From: Bacillota bacterium
GTDB lineage: Bacteria; Bacillota_I; Bacilli_A; Acholeplasmatales; Acholeplasmataceae
Length of the DNA: 51,014 nt
Direction of reading: 5' to 3'
Assembly: GCA_018817915.1 (NCBI GenBank)
Contig: JAHISX010000026.1
Location: 1 to 51,014 of the forward strand
The position numbers and the translations under genes are program-made. Shown piece after piece: positions 16,989 through 24,835 of the stretch. A model generated the notes under the pieces. That model was not told the DNA's origin. It searched no databases and worked only from the letters and a program-made list of their open reading frames with translations. Every line of letters begins with the position of its first letter. Position 1 is the first letter of the stretch.

Positions 16989-17723
16989 ATGAAAAAGGCA
17001 ATTTGGATGACGAGTTCAATCTTTACGTTGTTTCTCATCTGGGTGATAGCTTATGCAGTTATCGATCATCCAATCATTTTACCTTTGCCAAATCAAGTTT
17101 TTCTAGCAATTATTAGTATATTTACAACTAAGATATCTCTAACTGCGATTGGTCTTACTATTTTTAGACTTTTAATATCCATTTCATTATCAGCATTTCT
17201 TGGTATTGTATTTGGAGTGATCTCAGGATTCAAGAGTAGAATCGCATTATTTTTGAAACCCTATATTACCATTCTTAGAACCATTCCTGTTATCTCGATT
17301 GTAGTTATTTTACTCATTTTATTTGGATTGCGGTTAACACCATATTTAATTACATTCTTAATGGTCTTTCCAATCATCTATACAGGTGTTTTAGAAGGAT
17401 TTCATCAAATGGATAAAGAATTACTTGATGTCTATAAGCTGGAGCAACACGATTGGAAATTAGCGCTTAAATATATCTATTTTCCGATGATTAAAAAATA
17501 TGTACTTTTATCTTTCCTTCAATCCTTTGGTTTAGGTATAAAAGTTTTAGTGATGGCAGAATATCTAGCACAAAGCAGAAATTCAATTGGAAATGCAATC
17601 TATCTAGCTAAAATTAATATTCAATACGATTTTGTGTTTGCATGGACAATTGTTTTAATCATTTTTTCATTTATGATTGAGTTTGGAATTCACAAGTATC
17701 AATTAAAGATAAATTTAGATTAA
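16989..17723 (+). CDS. ABC importer permease (SsuC/TauC type)
   Basis: 244 residues with about six membrane helices. The ATPase-coupling loop, typically EAA...G, is seen near residues 137-160 (EGFHQMDKELLDVYKLEQHD), in the region where SsuC-type permeases contact their ATPase. It starts 2 bases after the binding-protein stop, with GGAG inside that gene. Together they would import the unknown ligand, but the ATP-binding subunit is missing from this locus; 306 bases without a gene follow. Confidence 0.88.
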   Translation: MKKAIWMTSSIFTLFLIWVIAYAVIDHPIILPLPNQVFLAIISIFTTKISLTAIGLTIFRLLISISLSAFLGIVFGVISGFKSRIALFLKPYITILRTIPVISIVVILLILFGLRLTPYLITFLMVFPIIYTGVLEGFHQMDKELLDVYKLEQHDWKLALKYIYFPMIKKYVLLSFLQSFGLGIKVLVMAEYLAQSRNSIGNAIYLAKINIQYDFVFAWTIVLIIFSFMIEFGIHKYQLKINLD

Positions 17724-17851
17724 TTCTGAATAAAATAGTCGTATCCTATGCATAGCATAGAGAATAAACGATTTCATTTGTTCAAAATTTTCTAAATCTT
17801 AATCGAACCTTAATAAAACAAAAAAAATATCAAATTTCGTATATATTTCAG

Positions 17852-17880
17852 TTGATATTTTTGATTGCATCATGTATAAT
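17852..17880 (+). promoter_or_regulatory. Promoter of the candidate small RNA
   Basis: TTGATA (17852-17857), a 17-base spacer and TATAAT (17875-17880). It is one of the few promoters here with both elements good, and no start codon follows before the terminator. Confidence 0.75.
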
Positions 17881-17886
17881 AATACT

Positions 17887-17969
17887 GTTTCTTCTACCCT
17901 TTAGTAGGAGAGACCCGTGAATTAGTCCTAATGTCTACATCCCCCCCCAAGACATTAGGACCTTTTTTT
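17887..17969 (+). ncRNA. Candidate small RNA with C-rich terminator loop
   Basis: A transcript of about 80 bases is predicted from the promoter at 17852-17880. Hairpin 1: CTTCTAC (17891-17897) with GTAGGAG (17904-17910). A single-stranded linker AGACCCGTGAATTAG follows. Hairpin 2 is a perfect 12-bp terminator, GTCCTAATGTCT (17925-17936) with AGACATTAGGAC (17950-17961), then CTTTTTTT. Its 13-base loop holds eight consecutive C. C-rich loops are the seed of several Gram-positive sRNAs that pair with Shine-Dalgarno sequences. No reading frame with a ribosome site is seen. I match it to no riboswitch class, and the next gene has its own promoter. Confidence 0.65.
17925..17969 (+). terminator. Strong intrinsic terminator (3' end of small RNA)
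   Basis: A perfect 12-bp stem, C-rich 13-base loop and T7 tract. It also insulates the downstream esterase gene from upstream transcription. Confidence 0.92.
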
Positions 17970-17986
17970 ATATTTTTGTCGCATTA

Positions 17987-17995
17987 TGATATAAT
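17987..17995 (+). promoter_or_regulatory. Extended -10 of the esterase gene
   Basis: TGATATAAT with TATAAT at 17990-17995, 35 bases before the ATG at 18030. No clear -35. Confidence 0.5.
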
Positions 17996-18029
17996 AATTA
18001 TAAAATATAAGTATTGAGGAGTATCTCAT

Positions 18030-18782
18030 ATGACAAACTTAACATGCCTTTTTGGATCACAAACTTTAGAGTTAAATACACATATCAATATCTTACTTCC
18101 AAGTGATATTAAACAGGGTGAGAAAGTTAAAGTTTTATACTTACTTCATGGTTATTTTGGAGATCATACCGATTGGATTAGATTGACTTCGATCGAACGT
18201 TATATAGAAAAATATCGTGTTGCAGTTGTCATGCCTTCAGCAAATAACAGTTATTATACCGATATGGTTTATGGGCTTAGATATTTTACATACATGACAG
18301 AAGAACTACCGAAATTTATCGAAAGAACATTTCCGATTTCATCGAAGAGAGAAGATCAGTATATTGCTGGATTATCCATGGGTGGGTACGGCGCGTTAAA
18401 GATTGCTCTATCAAATCCTGATAGATATCATAAAGCAGCAAGTCTTTCAGGTGCACTAGATTTAGAACATATTCGTAAATTGAGCTTTGGAAATGGCAGA
18501 CAATCACAATACGAAGCAACCTTTGGATTAACTTCGACTTTAAATACAAACAATGATTTGAAATATCTCATATCAAACATGACGAATAAACAAAAAGAAG
18601 CACTTGACCTCTTTATTGGTTGTGGTACTGAAGATTTCTTATATCAAGATAATATTGAGTTCATCTCATATTTAAAATCACAAAATTTAAGTTATACATA
18701 TGTTGAATCAAAAGGTGCTCATGAGTGGTCTTTTTGGGATACATATATTCAAAAGGTTATTCAATGGATGTTCCAAAAATAA
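18030..18782 (+). CDS. Alpha/beta-hydrolase esterase (EstA/FrmB-like)
   Basis: 250 residues of the esterase-D-like family. The oxyanion segment is YLLHGYFGDHTDW (near 40), the nucleophile motif GLSMGGYGA (near 115-123), an acid residue probably in CGTEDF and the catalytic His in AHEWSFWD near the C-terminus. Family members hydrolyse short acyl esters such as tributyrin or S-formylglutathione. There is no signal peptide, so it is probably cytoplasmic. GAGGAG precedes the ATG. It is a single gene facing a second, unrelated esterase across a shared terminator. Confidence 0.85.
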   Translation: MTNLTCLFGSQTLELNTHINILLPSDIKQGEKVKVLYLLHGYFGDHTDWIRLTSIERYIEKYRVAVVMPSANNSYYTDMVYGLRYFTYMTEELPKFIERTFPISSKREDQYIAGLSMGGYGALKIALSNPDRYHKAASLSGALDLEHIRKLSFGNGRQSQYEATFGLTSTLNTNNDLKYLISNMTNKQKEALDLFIGCGTEDFLYQDNIEFISYLKSQNLSYTYVESKGAHEWSFWDTYIQKVIQWMFQK

Positions 18783-18804
18783 AAAGTCCGCTTTAGGACT
18801 TTTT
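18781..18804. terminator. Bidirectional terminator between two esterase genes
   Basis: AAAAAGTCC (18781-18789) pairs with GGACTTTTT (18796-18804). The stop codon of the minus-strand gene lies in the loop. Confidence 0.85.
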
Positions 18805-19587
18805 ATTTGCAAATCTAATGAAATCAACGAATACTTTTTTCCAAGCTGATTCGTTGTGGATATCATCTGTTTCAATATAGAGCATATCCATTACATTTTT
18901 TTCTTTGAGTAAAGCATACAAATTCCTACTATTTTCTAAATAGATTTCATTAAAATTATGTGTACCTTCATCACTGCTTTCATGTCTTCCAATTGAAATA
19001 AAATATCTTTGATTTATATCTATTTTAGAATTCCTTATAAATTTAAGAAATGCATCTTCGTTAAACCAAGAAGCAAGTGAAAAAACTCCGATATGTTTAA
19101 AGACATTTGGATGTTTTACTGCTATATATGTAGAAATATAGGCACCCATTGAGCTACCTGCAAGCATGGTGTGGTTATAATCTGGTTTTGTTCTATAGAA
19201 GTGATCAATAAAAGGTTTAACTTTATTGACTACAAAATCAGCATAAACTTCTCCTAACCCACCAACTTCAATGGTTGATATTTTTTTTACGAGGGTCGAA
19301 GATTTCCAGGGAGAATACTCGAAAAATCTTTGATCAGAATTGTCTATTCCAACAACAATAAGATCATGAATTAACCCTTTTTCAACTTGGTTAGTTATCG
19401 TATCACTAATACCCCATGAAACACCACTATAAGATGTCTGATCTTCAAATAGATTTTGTCCATCATGCATGTATAGTACAGGATAAGATTTCTTAGATGT
19501 CTTGTAATCTTTTGGGAGTAAAATCCTAATGACACGCTCATTTTTAGTCGTATCGATATATAAATGTTTAATTTCTAAATTTCTCAT
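18793..19587 (-). CDS. Alpha/beta-hydrolase, Fes/IroE-like esterase
   Basis: 264 residues of the esterase superfamily that includes enterochelin esterases and YbbA-type hydrolases: PVLYMHDGQNLFED (near 36-49), nucleophile motif AGSSMGAY (near 143-150) and a His in DDIHNESAW close to the C-terminus. There is no signal peptide. The true ester substrate is unknown; no siderophore genes are nearby. AAGGAAG lies 8 bases before the ATG, and an extended -10 (TGATAAAAT, 19617-19609) is upstream on the minus strand. Confidence 0.82.
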   Translation of the reverse strand: MRNLEIKHLYIDTTKNERVIRILLPKDYKTSKKSYPVLYMHDGQNLFEDQTSYSGVSWGISDTITNQVEKGLIHDLIVVGIDNSDQRFFEYSPWKSSTLVKKISTIEVGGLGEVYADFVVNKVKPFIDHFYRTKPDYNHTMLAGSSMGAYISTYIAVKHPNVFKHIGVFSLASWFNEDAFLKFIRNSKIDINQRYFISIGRHESSDEGTHNFNEIYLENSRNLYALLKEKNVMDMLYIETDDIHNESAWKKVFVDFIRFANKKS

Positions 19588-19652
19588 TTAATCGCTTCCT
19601 TTGATTTCATTTTATCACAAAGCAAAATGACTAGCCTTCATTTTATGAAATA

Positions 19653-19661
19653 TGTTAAAAT
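19653..19661 (+). promoter_or_regulatory. Extended -10 of the aldo/keto reductase gene
   Basis: TGTTAAAAT with TAAAAT at 19656-19661, just before GGAGG and the ATG at 19686. Confidence 0.5.
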
Positions 19662-19685
19662 AGAAGTAGTACATTGGAGGTCTCT

Positions 19686-20618
19686 ATGCTAAAGACAAAA
19701 AATCAATTGAATAAATTGAAAGAAAATAGACTTGGATTTGGTTCCTGGCAATTAGGAAACACTGATTTTTGGGGGTTCATGTCTGTTGATGAAGGCATCA
19801 AATTGGTTAAGGAAGCTGTTCATAAGGGCATCCGCTTTTTTGATACTGCACCAGGATATGCTGCAGGGCTAAGCGAATCAATTATCGGATCTGCAACTAG
19901 AGATATTAGAGATCAAGTTTTTATTAGTACAAAGTTTGGCCATACTGCGGATGGTGAAACTGATTTTTCTGTATTTTCACTAAGAGAACAAATTTATGAT
20001 AGCCTAGAAAGACTTGAAACAGATTACTTGGATAGTCTTTTACTACATAATCCAAGTATGGATATCCTTGAAGGTAAAACAAGACATTTTACTGAATTAG
20101 AAAAACTCAAAAAAGAAGGTATGATTAGAGCATATGGTGTGAGCATAGACACACTTGAAGAATTTAGGTCCGTTCTTGATCATGTGAAAGTAGATATTGT
20201 TGAGATTCTATTTAATATATTTTTCCAAGATGCATCGGAGTTATTTGCTGAAGCGCATCAAAAAGGAATTGAAATCATTGTTAAAGTGCCTCTTGATTCA
20301 GGTTGGTTAACTGGTAAATATGACGAATTTTCTGAATTTGAGGGTATTCGTTCTAGATGGGATGACGAAACTATTCAAAGAAGAGCTTCACTCGTTCGTG
20401 AAGTTAAAGAGATTACACAAGCAGAAGATTTAACAAAATTTGCTATAGGATTTATACTCAGTTATCCAGAAGTATCAGTTGTCATTCCAGGTATTAAAAA
20501 TTTGGATCAACTTCGTGACCATGTAGCATATCAAAATTATGTTATGCCAAAAGAAATGAAAGAACAATTGATTCATCTATATCAATCTAAAATTAAGGAT
20601 AATCCATTATATTGGTAA
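19686..20618 (+). CDS. Aldo/keto reductase family oxidoreductase
   Basis: 310 residues forming a TIM barrel. Catalytic residues are seen as Asp and Tyr in DTAPGYAAG (near 50), Lys in STKFGH (near 82) and His in LLLHNPS (near 116); the cofactor end has VVIPGIKNLDQL. It is an NAD(P)H-dependent carbonyl reductase of unknown substrate, close to the general YdjG/IolS-like group. GGAGG (19676-19680) fixes the start at the ATG 19686; the reading frame could extend to a TTG at 19674, which would overlap the ribosome site. Monocistronic. Confidence 0.9.
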   Translation: MLKTKNQLNKLKENRLGFGSWQLGNTDFWGFMSVDEGIKLVKEAVHKGIRFFDTAPGYAAGLSESIIGSATRDIRDQVFISTKFGHTADGETDFSVFSLREQIYDSLERLETDYLDSLLLHNPSMDILEGKTRHFTELEKLKKEGMIRAYGVSIDTLEEFRSVLDHVKVDIVEILFNIFFQDASELFAEAHQKGIEIIVKVPLDSGWLTGKYDEFSEFEGIRSRWDDETIQRRASLVREVKEITQAEDLTKFAIGFILSYPEVSVVIPGIKNLDQLRDHVAYQNYVMPKEMKEQLIHLYQSKIKDNPLYW

Positions 20619-20638
20619 TTACTTCTTAGAATTGAAAT

Positions 20639-20664
20639 AAATGGCTGATATTAGCCATTTTTTA
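20639..20664 (+). terminator. Terminator after aldo/keto reductase gene
   Basis: AAATGGCT pairs with AGCCATTT around GATATT, then a T run. Confidence 0.85.
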
Positions 20665-20731
20665 TTTATAATTAACCATTCAATGCATTTCATAATATAA
20701 TAGTAATAATGAGTAAAATGAGGAGATTGTT

Positions 20732-21439
20732 ATGGGAACATTAATTAATGTAGCTGCAATTATCGTAGCAAGTATCTTAGGAGTTGTTTTTAAAAGGGGA
20801 TTACCAGAAAAAATACAAAAAAGTGTGATGTTTGCTCTAGGTATAGGACTGGTTGCTATTTCTTTAGGCATCTTTTTGAAATATTTTTTCTATATTGAAA
20901 ATAACGTCATTAAAACTCAAGGTGAATTGATGGTGATTATATCATTAGTTGTTGGGATCTTGATTGGAGAGTGGATTGATATTGATGCCAAATTAAGCAA
21001 TTGGGCTGAAAGTATCGAAAAGAAATATAATCTACCCCCTCTTGCTAAAGGATTCATTGCAGGAACTCTAATTTTCTGTGTTGGGGCGATGGCAATTATT
21101 GGACCCCTTCAAGATGGACTTTATGGTGATATGTCGATTTTACTCATCAAGAGTACTCTCGACTTTGTGACTGCTTTGGTTTTAGCTTCCATCTTCGGTA
21201 TTGGTGTCATTTTCTCTGCTATAAGTGTTTTAGTCTTTCAAGGTTCAATTACCTTGATCTTCATGGCCACTTCAGATTTTTTACCAACAGCCATGATTGA
21301 TTCTGTAGCGATGGTAGGTAGTATTTTACTGATTGCAATTGGCATCAATTTTATGGAACTCAGAAAAGTTAAAGTAGCAAATATGTTGCCAGCATTAGTC
21401 ATTGCAGTCATCTATTATTTGGTTATGACATTGTTTTAA
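20732..21439 (+). CDS. DUF554 family membrane protein
   Basis: 235 residues with about seven membrane helices. The start MGTLINVAAIIVASILGVVF and the central FIAGTLIFCVGAMAIIGPLQDG are characteristic of DUF554 (YdfK/YqgA) proteins, whose function is unknown. A cytoplasmic loop near residues 75-100 is charged. GAGGAG precedes the ATG, and TATAAT (20696-20701) upstream suggests its own promoter. The methyltransferase gene follows 9 bases after the stop. Confidence 0.88.
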   Translation: MGTLINVAAIIVASILGVVFKRGLPEKIQKSVMFALGIGLVAISLGIFLKYFFYIENNVIKTQGELMVIISLVVGILIGEWIDIDAKLSNWAESIEKKYNLPPLAKGFIAGTLIFCVGAMAIIGPLQDGLYGDMSILLIKSTLDFVTALVLASIFGIGVIFSAISVLVFQGSITLIFMATSDFLPTAMIDSVAMVGSILLIAIGINFMELRKVKVANMLPALVIAVIYYLVMTLF

Positions 21440-21448
21440 GGAGAAACC

Positions 21449-22093
21449 ATGAGTAAATGCAAGATTTGCGGACATGAAACAATTTCATATCATCATCCAA
21501 AAACGAAGATCTTGTTTCATGAATGCTTAAATTGTGAGTTTATTTTTAAAGATAAATTACATCATGCAAGTCAAGCCCAGGAACTTAAAAAATATGATGA
21601 ACACCAAAATAATCTTCAAGATGTTGGTTATGTCAATTTTCTTACAGACTTCATCCAGTCAGCTGTATATCCATACATTAAAGAAGGCAAAGTCTTAGAC
21701 TTTGGTAGCGGACCTACACCTGTCTTAGCAGCTATTTTGAAAGATCAATATCATTTCGATGTCGATATTTACGATTTATATTATGCATCAACAAAAATAT
21801 ATGAAAATCAAATCTATGATTTAATCACAACTACCGAAGTGATTGAACATTTGAGTAATCCTATACAAGCCTTTCAATTGTTTTATGATCATTTGAAACC
21901 TTCTGGGATCTTAAGTGTGATGACTTTGTTTCATCCAAAAAATCAAGAGCAATTTTTTGATTGGCACTACGTTCGTGATTTGACACACATTTCATTTTTC
22001 ACTTTGAAGACCATGAAAGTGATTGCTCAAAACCTTAATTTTGAATTGCTCGATACGAATGATTACCGATATGTTGTTTTAAAGAAGAAATAG
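21449..22093 (+). CDS. Class I SAM methyltransferase with N-terminal zinc ribbon
   Basis: 214 residues. The N-terminus has two Cys pairs (CKICG at 4-8 and ECLNCEF near 26-32), probably a zinc ribbon. A Rossmann methyltransferase domain follows, with motif I VLDFGSGPTPVLA (near 81-93) and acidic post-I VDIYDLYY; the region TTTEVIEHLSNP matches motif IV. The acceptor is unknown; a tRNA, rRNA or small molecule cannot be distinguished. It shares an operon with the DUF554 gene (AAGGAG between them) and ends at a strong hairpin. Confidence 0.8.
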   Translation: MSKCKICGHETISYHHPKTKILFHECLNCEFIFKDKLHHASQAQELKKYDEHQNNLQDVGYVNFLTDFIQSAVYPYIKEGKVLDFGSGPTPVLAAILKDQYHFDVDIYDLYYASTKIYENQIYDLITTTEVIEHLSNPIQAFQLFYDHLKPSGILSVMTLFHPKNQEQFFDWHYVRDLTHISFFTLKTMKVIAQNLNFELLDTNDYRYVVLKKK

Positions 22094-22117
22094 AATATGA
22101 TCATAAATGAATTATAT

Positions 22118-22150
22118 CTTTCGAAAATGATTATTTTCGAAAGGTTTTTC
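22118..22150 (+). terminator. Terminator after methyltransferase gene
   Basis: CTTTCGAAAA (22118-22127) pairs with TTTTCGAAAG (22134-22143), loop TGATTA, then GTTTTTCTTTT. Confidence 0.85.
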
Positions 22151-22172
22151 TTTTGAATGTGTGATCACAACA

Positions 22173-22201
22173 TTGCCTTATTTTTTGTGTTGTGCTATGA
22201 T
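22173..22201 (+). promoter_or_regulatory. Promoter of the M28 peptidase gene
   Basis: TTGCCT (22173-22178), 17 bases, and TATGAT (22196-22201) with an upstream TGC. Confidence 0.65.
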
Positions 22202-22241
22202 AGAAAATAGAATAATTTGATATTCAAAATATGAGGGTGAA

Positions 22242-23876
22242 ATGATGAAACTTAAAAGTTTAAAAATTACAGTTAGTGTATTGCTCTTTAGTATTCTTTT
22301 GAGCATGTTTGTTCTTTACACACCAACACCAGTTAGCAAGAATGATGTTGAATTTAGTGCAGCTTATGCAGCAGAAACAATTGAGGCAATTTCAAGAGAG
22401 CCACATTCGGTTTTTGATCCAATTGCACATGAAACAGTTAGACTTTATTTAAAAGACCGACTTGAAACATATGTTGGTGCTGCAAATGTCACAGAAATGA
22501 ATTACACTAGTTTAGAATTAGGCGCAGACACCGAATATGACATCAGTAATCTACTAGCTGTGATTCATGGAACATCTGATACAGGCATCTTACTTGTTGG
22601 TCACTATGATTCAAGAGGTCATGTGGGTAGAGATGGAGAACTTGGAAGATCTTATGGTGCAGCTGATGATGGATATGCAATTGCTACATTACTTGAAATT
22701 GCACGCTTGTATGCGGATAAGAATTTAACAAATAGCATTTACATTTTAATGACCGATGCAGAAGAAACAGGCTTATATGGCGCTTATATGGCTGCTACAG
22801 AACCTTTTATGGATGATATAGGTTTCATTATCAATGTTGAAGCAAGAGGCAATGAAGGCCCTGTATATATGTTTGAGACAAGTTCGAATAATGAATTTGT
22901 CATTGACTTCTATAAAAATGCTAAACTTCCAGTATCATATAGTTTAGCAACTGCAGTGTATACCGTGATGCCAAATCTTACTGATTTCACAGAATTCTTA
23001 GCTGTTGATAAGCAAGGTGTTAATTTTGCTGTCCTGGATGATCTATATTATTACCATACACCAAACGATAATTATAACAATATTAATTTATCAAGTATTC
23101 AACATTATGGTTCACAAATTGTTCCTTTAGTTGAAGCTTTTGTTTATTCAAGTACATATAGTGACGTAAACTATTTTGTAGGTGATCAAAATCAAGTTTT
23201 CTTTACGATTTTACCGAATGTTTTCATTACATATCGTGAATCAACAATGCAAGTGCTTCATTTTATGTTACTCGCACTATTCTTAGGTATCACAACTTTG
23301 TTGGTTGTAAAAAAACAAACCAGTTTATTGCCAATTGCTAAATATATAGGACTTATATTTGGATTAGTTGCAGTTTTTGCTATCATTGGATTATATTTAG
23401 CTAAGCTAATTGCATTTATTGGAAGTGTTCCTTTCTCAATTACATATGTTAGGATGCAAAACACTGAGTTGATTACTTTATTCATTTTATTATCAACAGT
23501 TGTAGCTTTAGGGTTTTTATATAAGAAATTTGTCAAGACTGAAGAAAACAAAAAGGCACTTATGATTGCAGGCATCTTTATTAATTTGTTATTTGCAATT
23601 TTAACTGGATTTGCATTAAGTGGTGCGAGTTTCCTATTCTTTGTTCCTGCATTATTTGGCACAGTTAGCTTATATTGCTTAACTTTCATTAAGAACACGG
23701 TTGGATTACATATCGCTTTATCGCAAAATATTCTATGGAATACATTACTAATCGTTCCAATACTTTACTCATTATACTTAGCAATTACTGTTGGAGGCCT
23801 ATTGGCATTTATGGTTATTCTTGTTATCAATATGGCAACTGTAATTCCATATTTCTTTAAACAAATTGAATTATAG
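22242..23876 (+). CDS. Membrane-bound M28 family metallopeptidase
   Basis: 544 residues. An N-terminal signal-anchor helix (about 8-27) leads to an extracytoplasmic M28 zinc peptidase domain. The zinc ligands are visible in GHYDSRG (His-Asp), YGAADDG (bridging Asp) and TDAEETGLYG (Glu-Glu, including the base), and a late His is in YYYHTPNDN. About six to seven membrane helices form the C-terminal third. M28 enzymes are aminopeptidases; this membrane fusion resembles the Fxna/ERMP1-like layout. It could feed amino acids to the degradation pathway at 38482-42128. GAGGGTG precedes paired ATG codons; 22242 or 22245 could be used. The SDR gene follows at 20 bases. Confidence 0.87.
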   Translation: MMKLKSLKITVSVLLFSILLSMFVLYTPTPVSKNDVEFSAAYAAETIEAISREPHSVFDPIAHETVRLYLKDRLETYVGAANVTEMNYTSLELGADTEYDISNLLAVIHGTSDTGILLVGHYDSRGHVGRDGELGRSYGAADDGYAIATLLEIARLYADKNLTNSIYILMTDAEETGLYGAYMAATEPFMDDIGFIINVEARGNEGPVYMFETSSNNEFVIDFYKNAKLPVSYSLATAVYTVMPNLTDFTEFLAVDKQGVNFAVLDDLYYYHTPNDNYNNINLSSIQHYGSQIVPLVEAFVYSSTYSDVNYFVGDQNQVFFTILPNVFITYRESTMQVLHFMLLALFLGITTLLVVKKQTSLLPIAKYIGLIFGLVAVFAIIGLYLAKLIAFIGSVPFSITYVRMQNTELITLFILLSTVVALGFLYKKFVKTEENKKALMIAGIFINLLFAILTGFALSGASFLFFVPALFGTVSLYCLTFIKNTVGLHIALSQNILWNTLLIVPILYSLYLAITVGGLLAFMVILVINMATVIPYFFKQIEL

Positions 23877-23896
23877 ATTAAAAAAGAGGTGTAAAA

Positions 23897-24754
23897 ATGA
23901 ATAAGATCGCAGTAGTTACAGGAGCAACATCAGGTATAGGAAAAGCAGTTGTTGAGCTTTTACTTAAAGAAAATATTCATGTTGTTGGTCTTGGAAGAAA
24001 TATAGAAAAGATTGAAAGTGCAATGAAAGAATTTGCTCACTTAACTGATGAGGCAAATTTAGATTTTGTTTTAGGTGATCTATCAGACACAAGACAAACA
24101 AATTTAGCTGGACAAGCTATTGTTGATTTTGTTAACGAAAAATATGATGGTAAGATTGATATATTAATGAATATTGCTGGTATTGTAAGTTCAGGACTTC
24201 ATTTAAATGAAGATGGCAATGAAGTGACATTTGCAATCAATCATTTGGCTGTATTCTTAATGACTTATCATATGATCCCATTACTTAAAAAAAGTGATGA
24301 TCCTAGAATCTTAGTTGTAAGCTCACTATCACATTACTGGGCATCCATCAATTGGAAAAACATACAATCAAAGAAATTTTATAACATTTTAAAAAGCTAT
24401 AAACGATCTAAGCTTTATAACGTCTTTTTCGTCAAAGAATTTTCAAAACGTTATCATGATATCAAGATATATGCAATCGATCCAGGATTAGTTAAAACAG
24501 AACTTGGTTTAAAACGTACCAATAGACTTGCTCATATAATTTGGAATTCTAAAATGAATAAGGGGAAAAATCCATTATATCCAGCAGGATTCATGGTCCA
24601 TGTTGCCACGCAAGAGAAATATTTAACTTTGTCAGGACACTATATTAAAAAAGGTATATCAATTGAATCTAGTAAGGTTTCATATAGCCCAGAAGATGCT
24701 AGAAAACTTTGGGAATATTCTGAAGAACTAACAAACATAAAATTTAAATATTAA
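23897..24754 (+). CDS. Short-chain dehydrogenase/reductase (SDR)
   Basis: 285 residues. Rossmann motif TGATSGIG (8-15), NIAG near 93, Ser in VVSSLSH and the active-site YxxxK as YKRSK. NAD(P)(H)-dependent oxidoreductase of the classical SDR type, similar in layout to retinol dehydrogenase-like SDRs; the substrate is unknown. AGAGGTG precedes the ATG. It lies 20 bases after the M28 peptidase and is probably on the same transcript. The U32 gene that follows has its own promoter. Confidence 0.88.
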   Translation: MNKIAVVTGATSGIGKAVVELLLKENIHVVGLGRNIEKIESAMKEFAHLTDEANLDFVLGDLSDTRQTNLAGQAIVDFVNEKYDGKIDILMNIAGIVSSGLHLNEDGNEVTFAINHLAVFLMTYHMIPLLKKSDDPRILVVSSLSHYWASINWKNIQSKKFYNILKSYKRSKLYNVFFVKEFSKRYHDIKIYAIDPGLVKTELGLKRTNRLAHIIWNSKMNKGKNPLYPAGFMVHVATQEKYLTLSGHYIKKGISIESSKVSYSPEDARKLWEYSEELTNIKFKY

Positions 24755-24795
24755 TTGGAATTATTTGAGCAACTCATTTCTTTTCTTCGATTTTT

Positions 24796-24804
24796 TGGTA
24801 TAAT
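24796..24804 (+). promoter_or_regulatory. Extended -10 of the U32 protein gene
   Basis: TGGTATAAT with TATAAT at 24799-24804. It places transcription start near 24811, downstream of the TTG at 24755 and upstream of the ATG at 24836. Confidence 0.65.
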
Positions 24805-24835
24805 GATTGATGTCAGTAACGAGGTGACATCACAC

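Noticed and set aside
17887-17969. Riboswitch or T-box controlling the esterase gene
   Set aside because: The terminator separates it from the gene, which has its own extended -10; no known aptamer core or T-box sequence is seen.
24755-24835. Earlier TTG start for the U32 protein
   Set aside because: The extension contains the promoter TGGTATAAT, lacks a ribosome site and is not family-like; GAGGTG supports the ATG at 24836.
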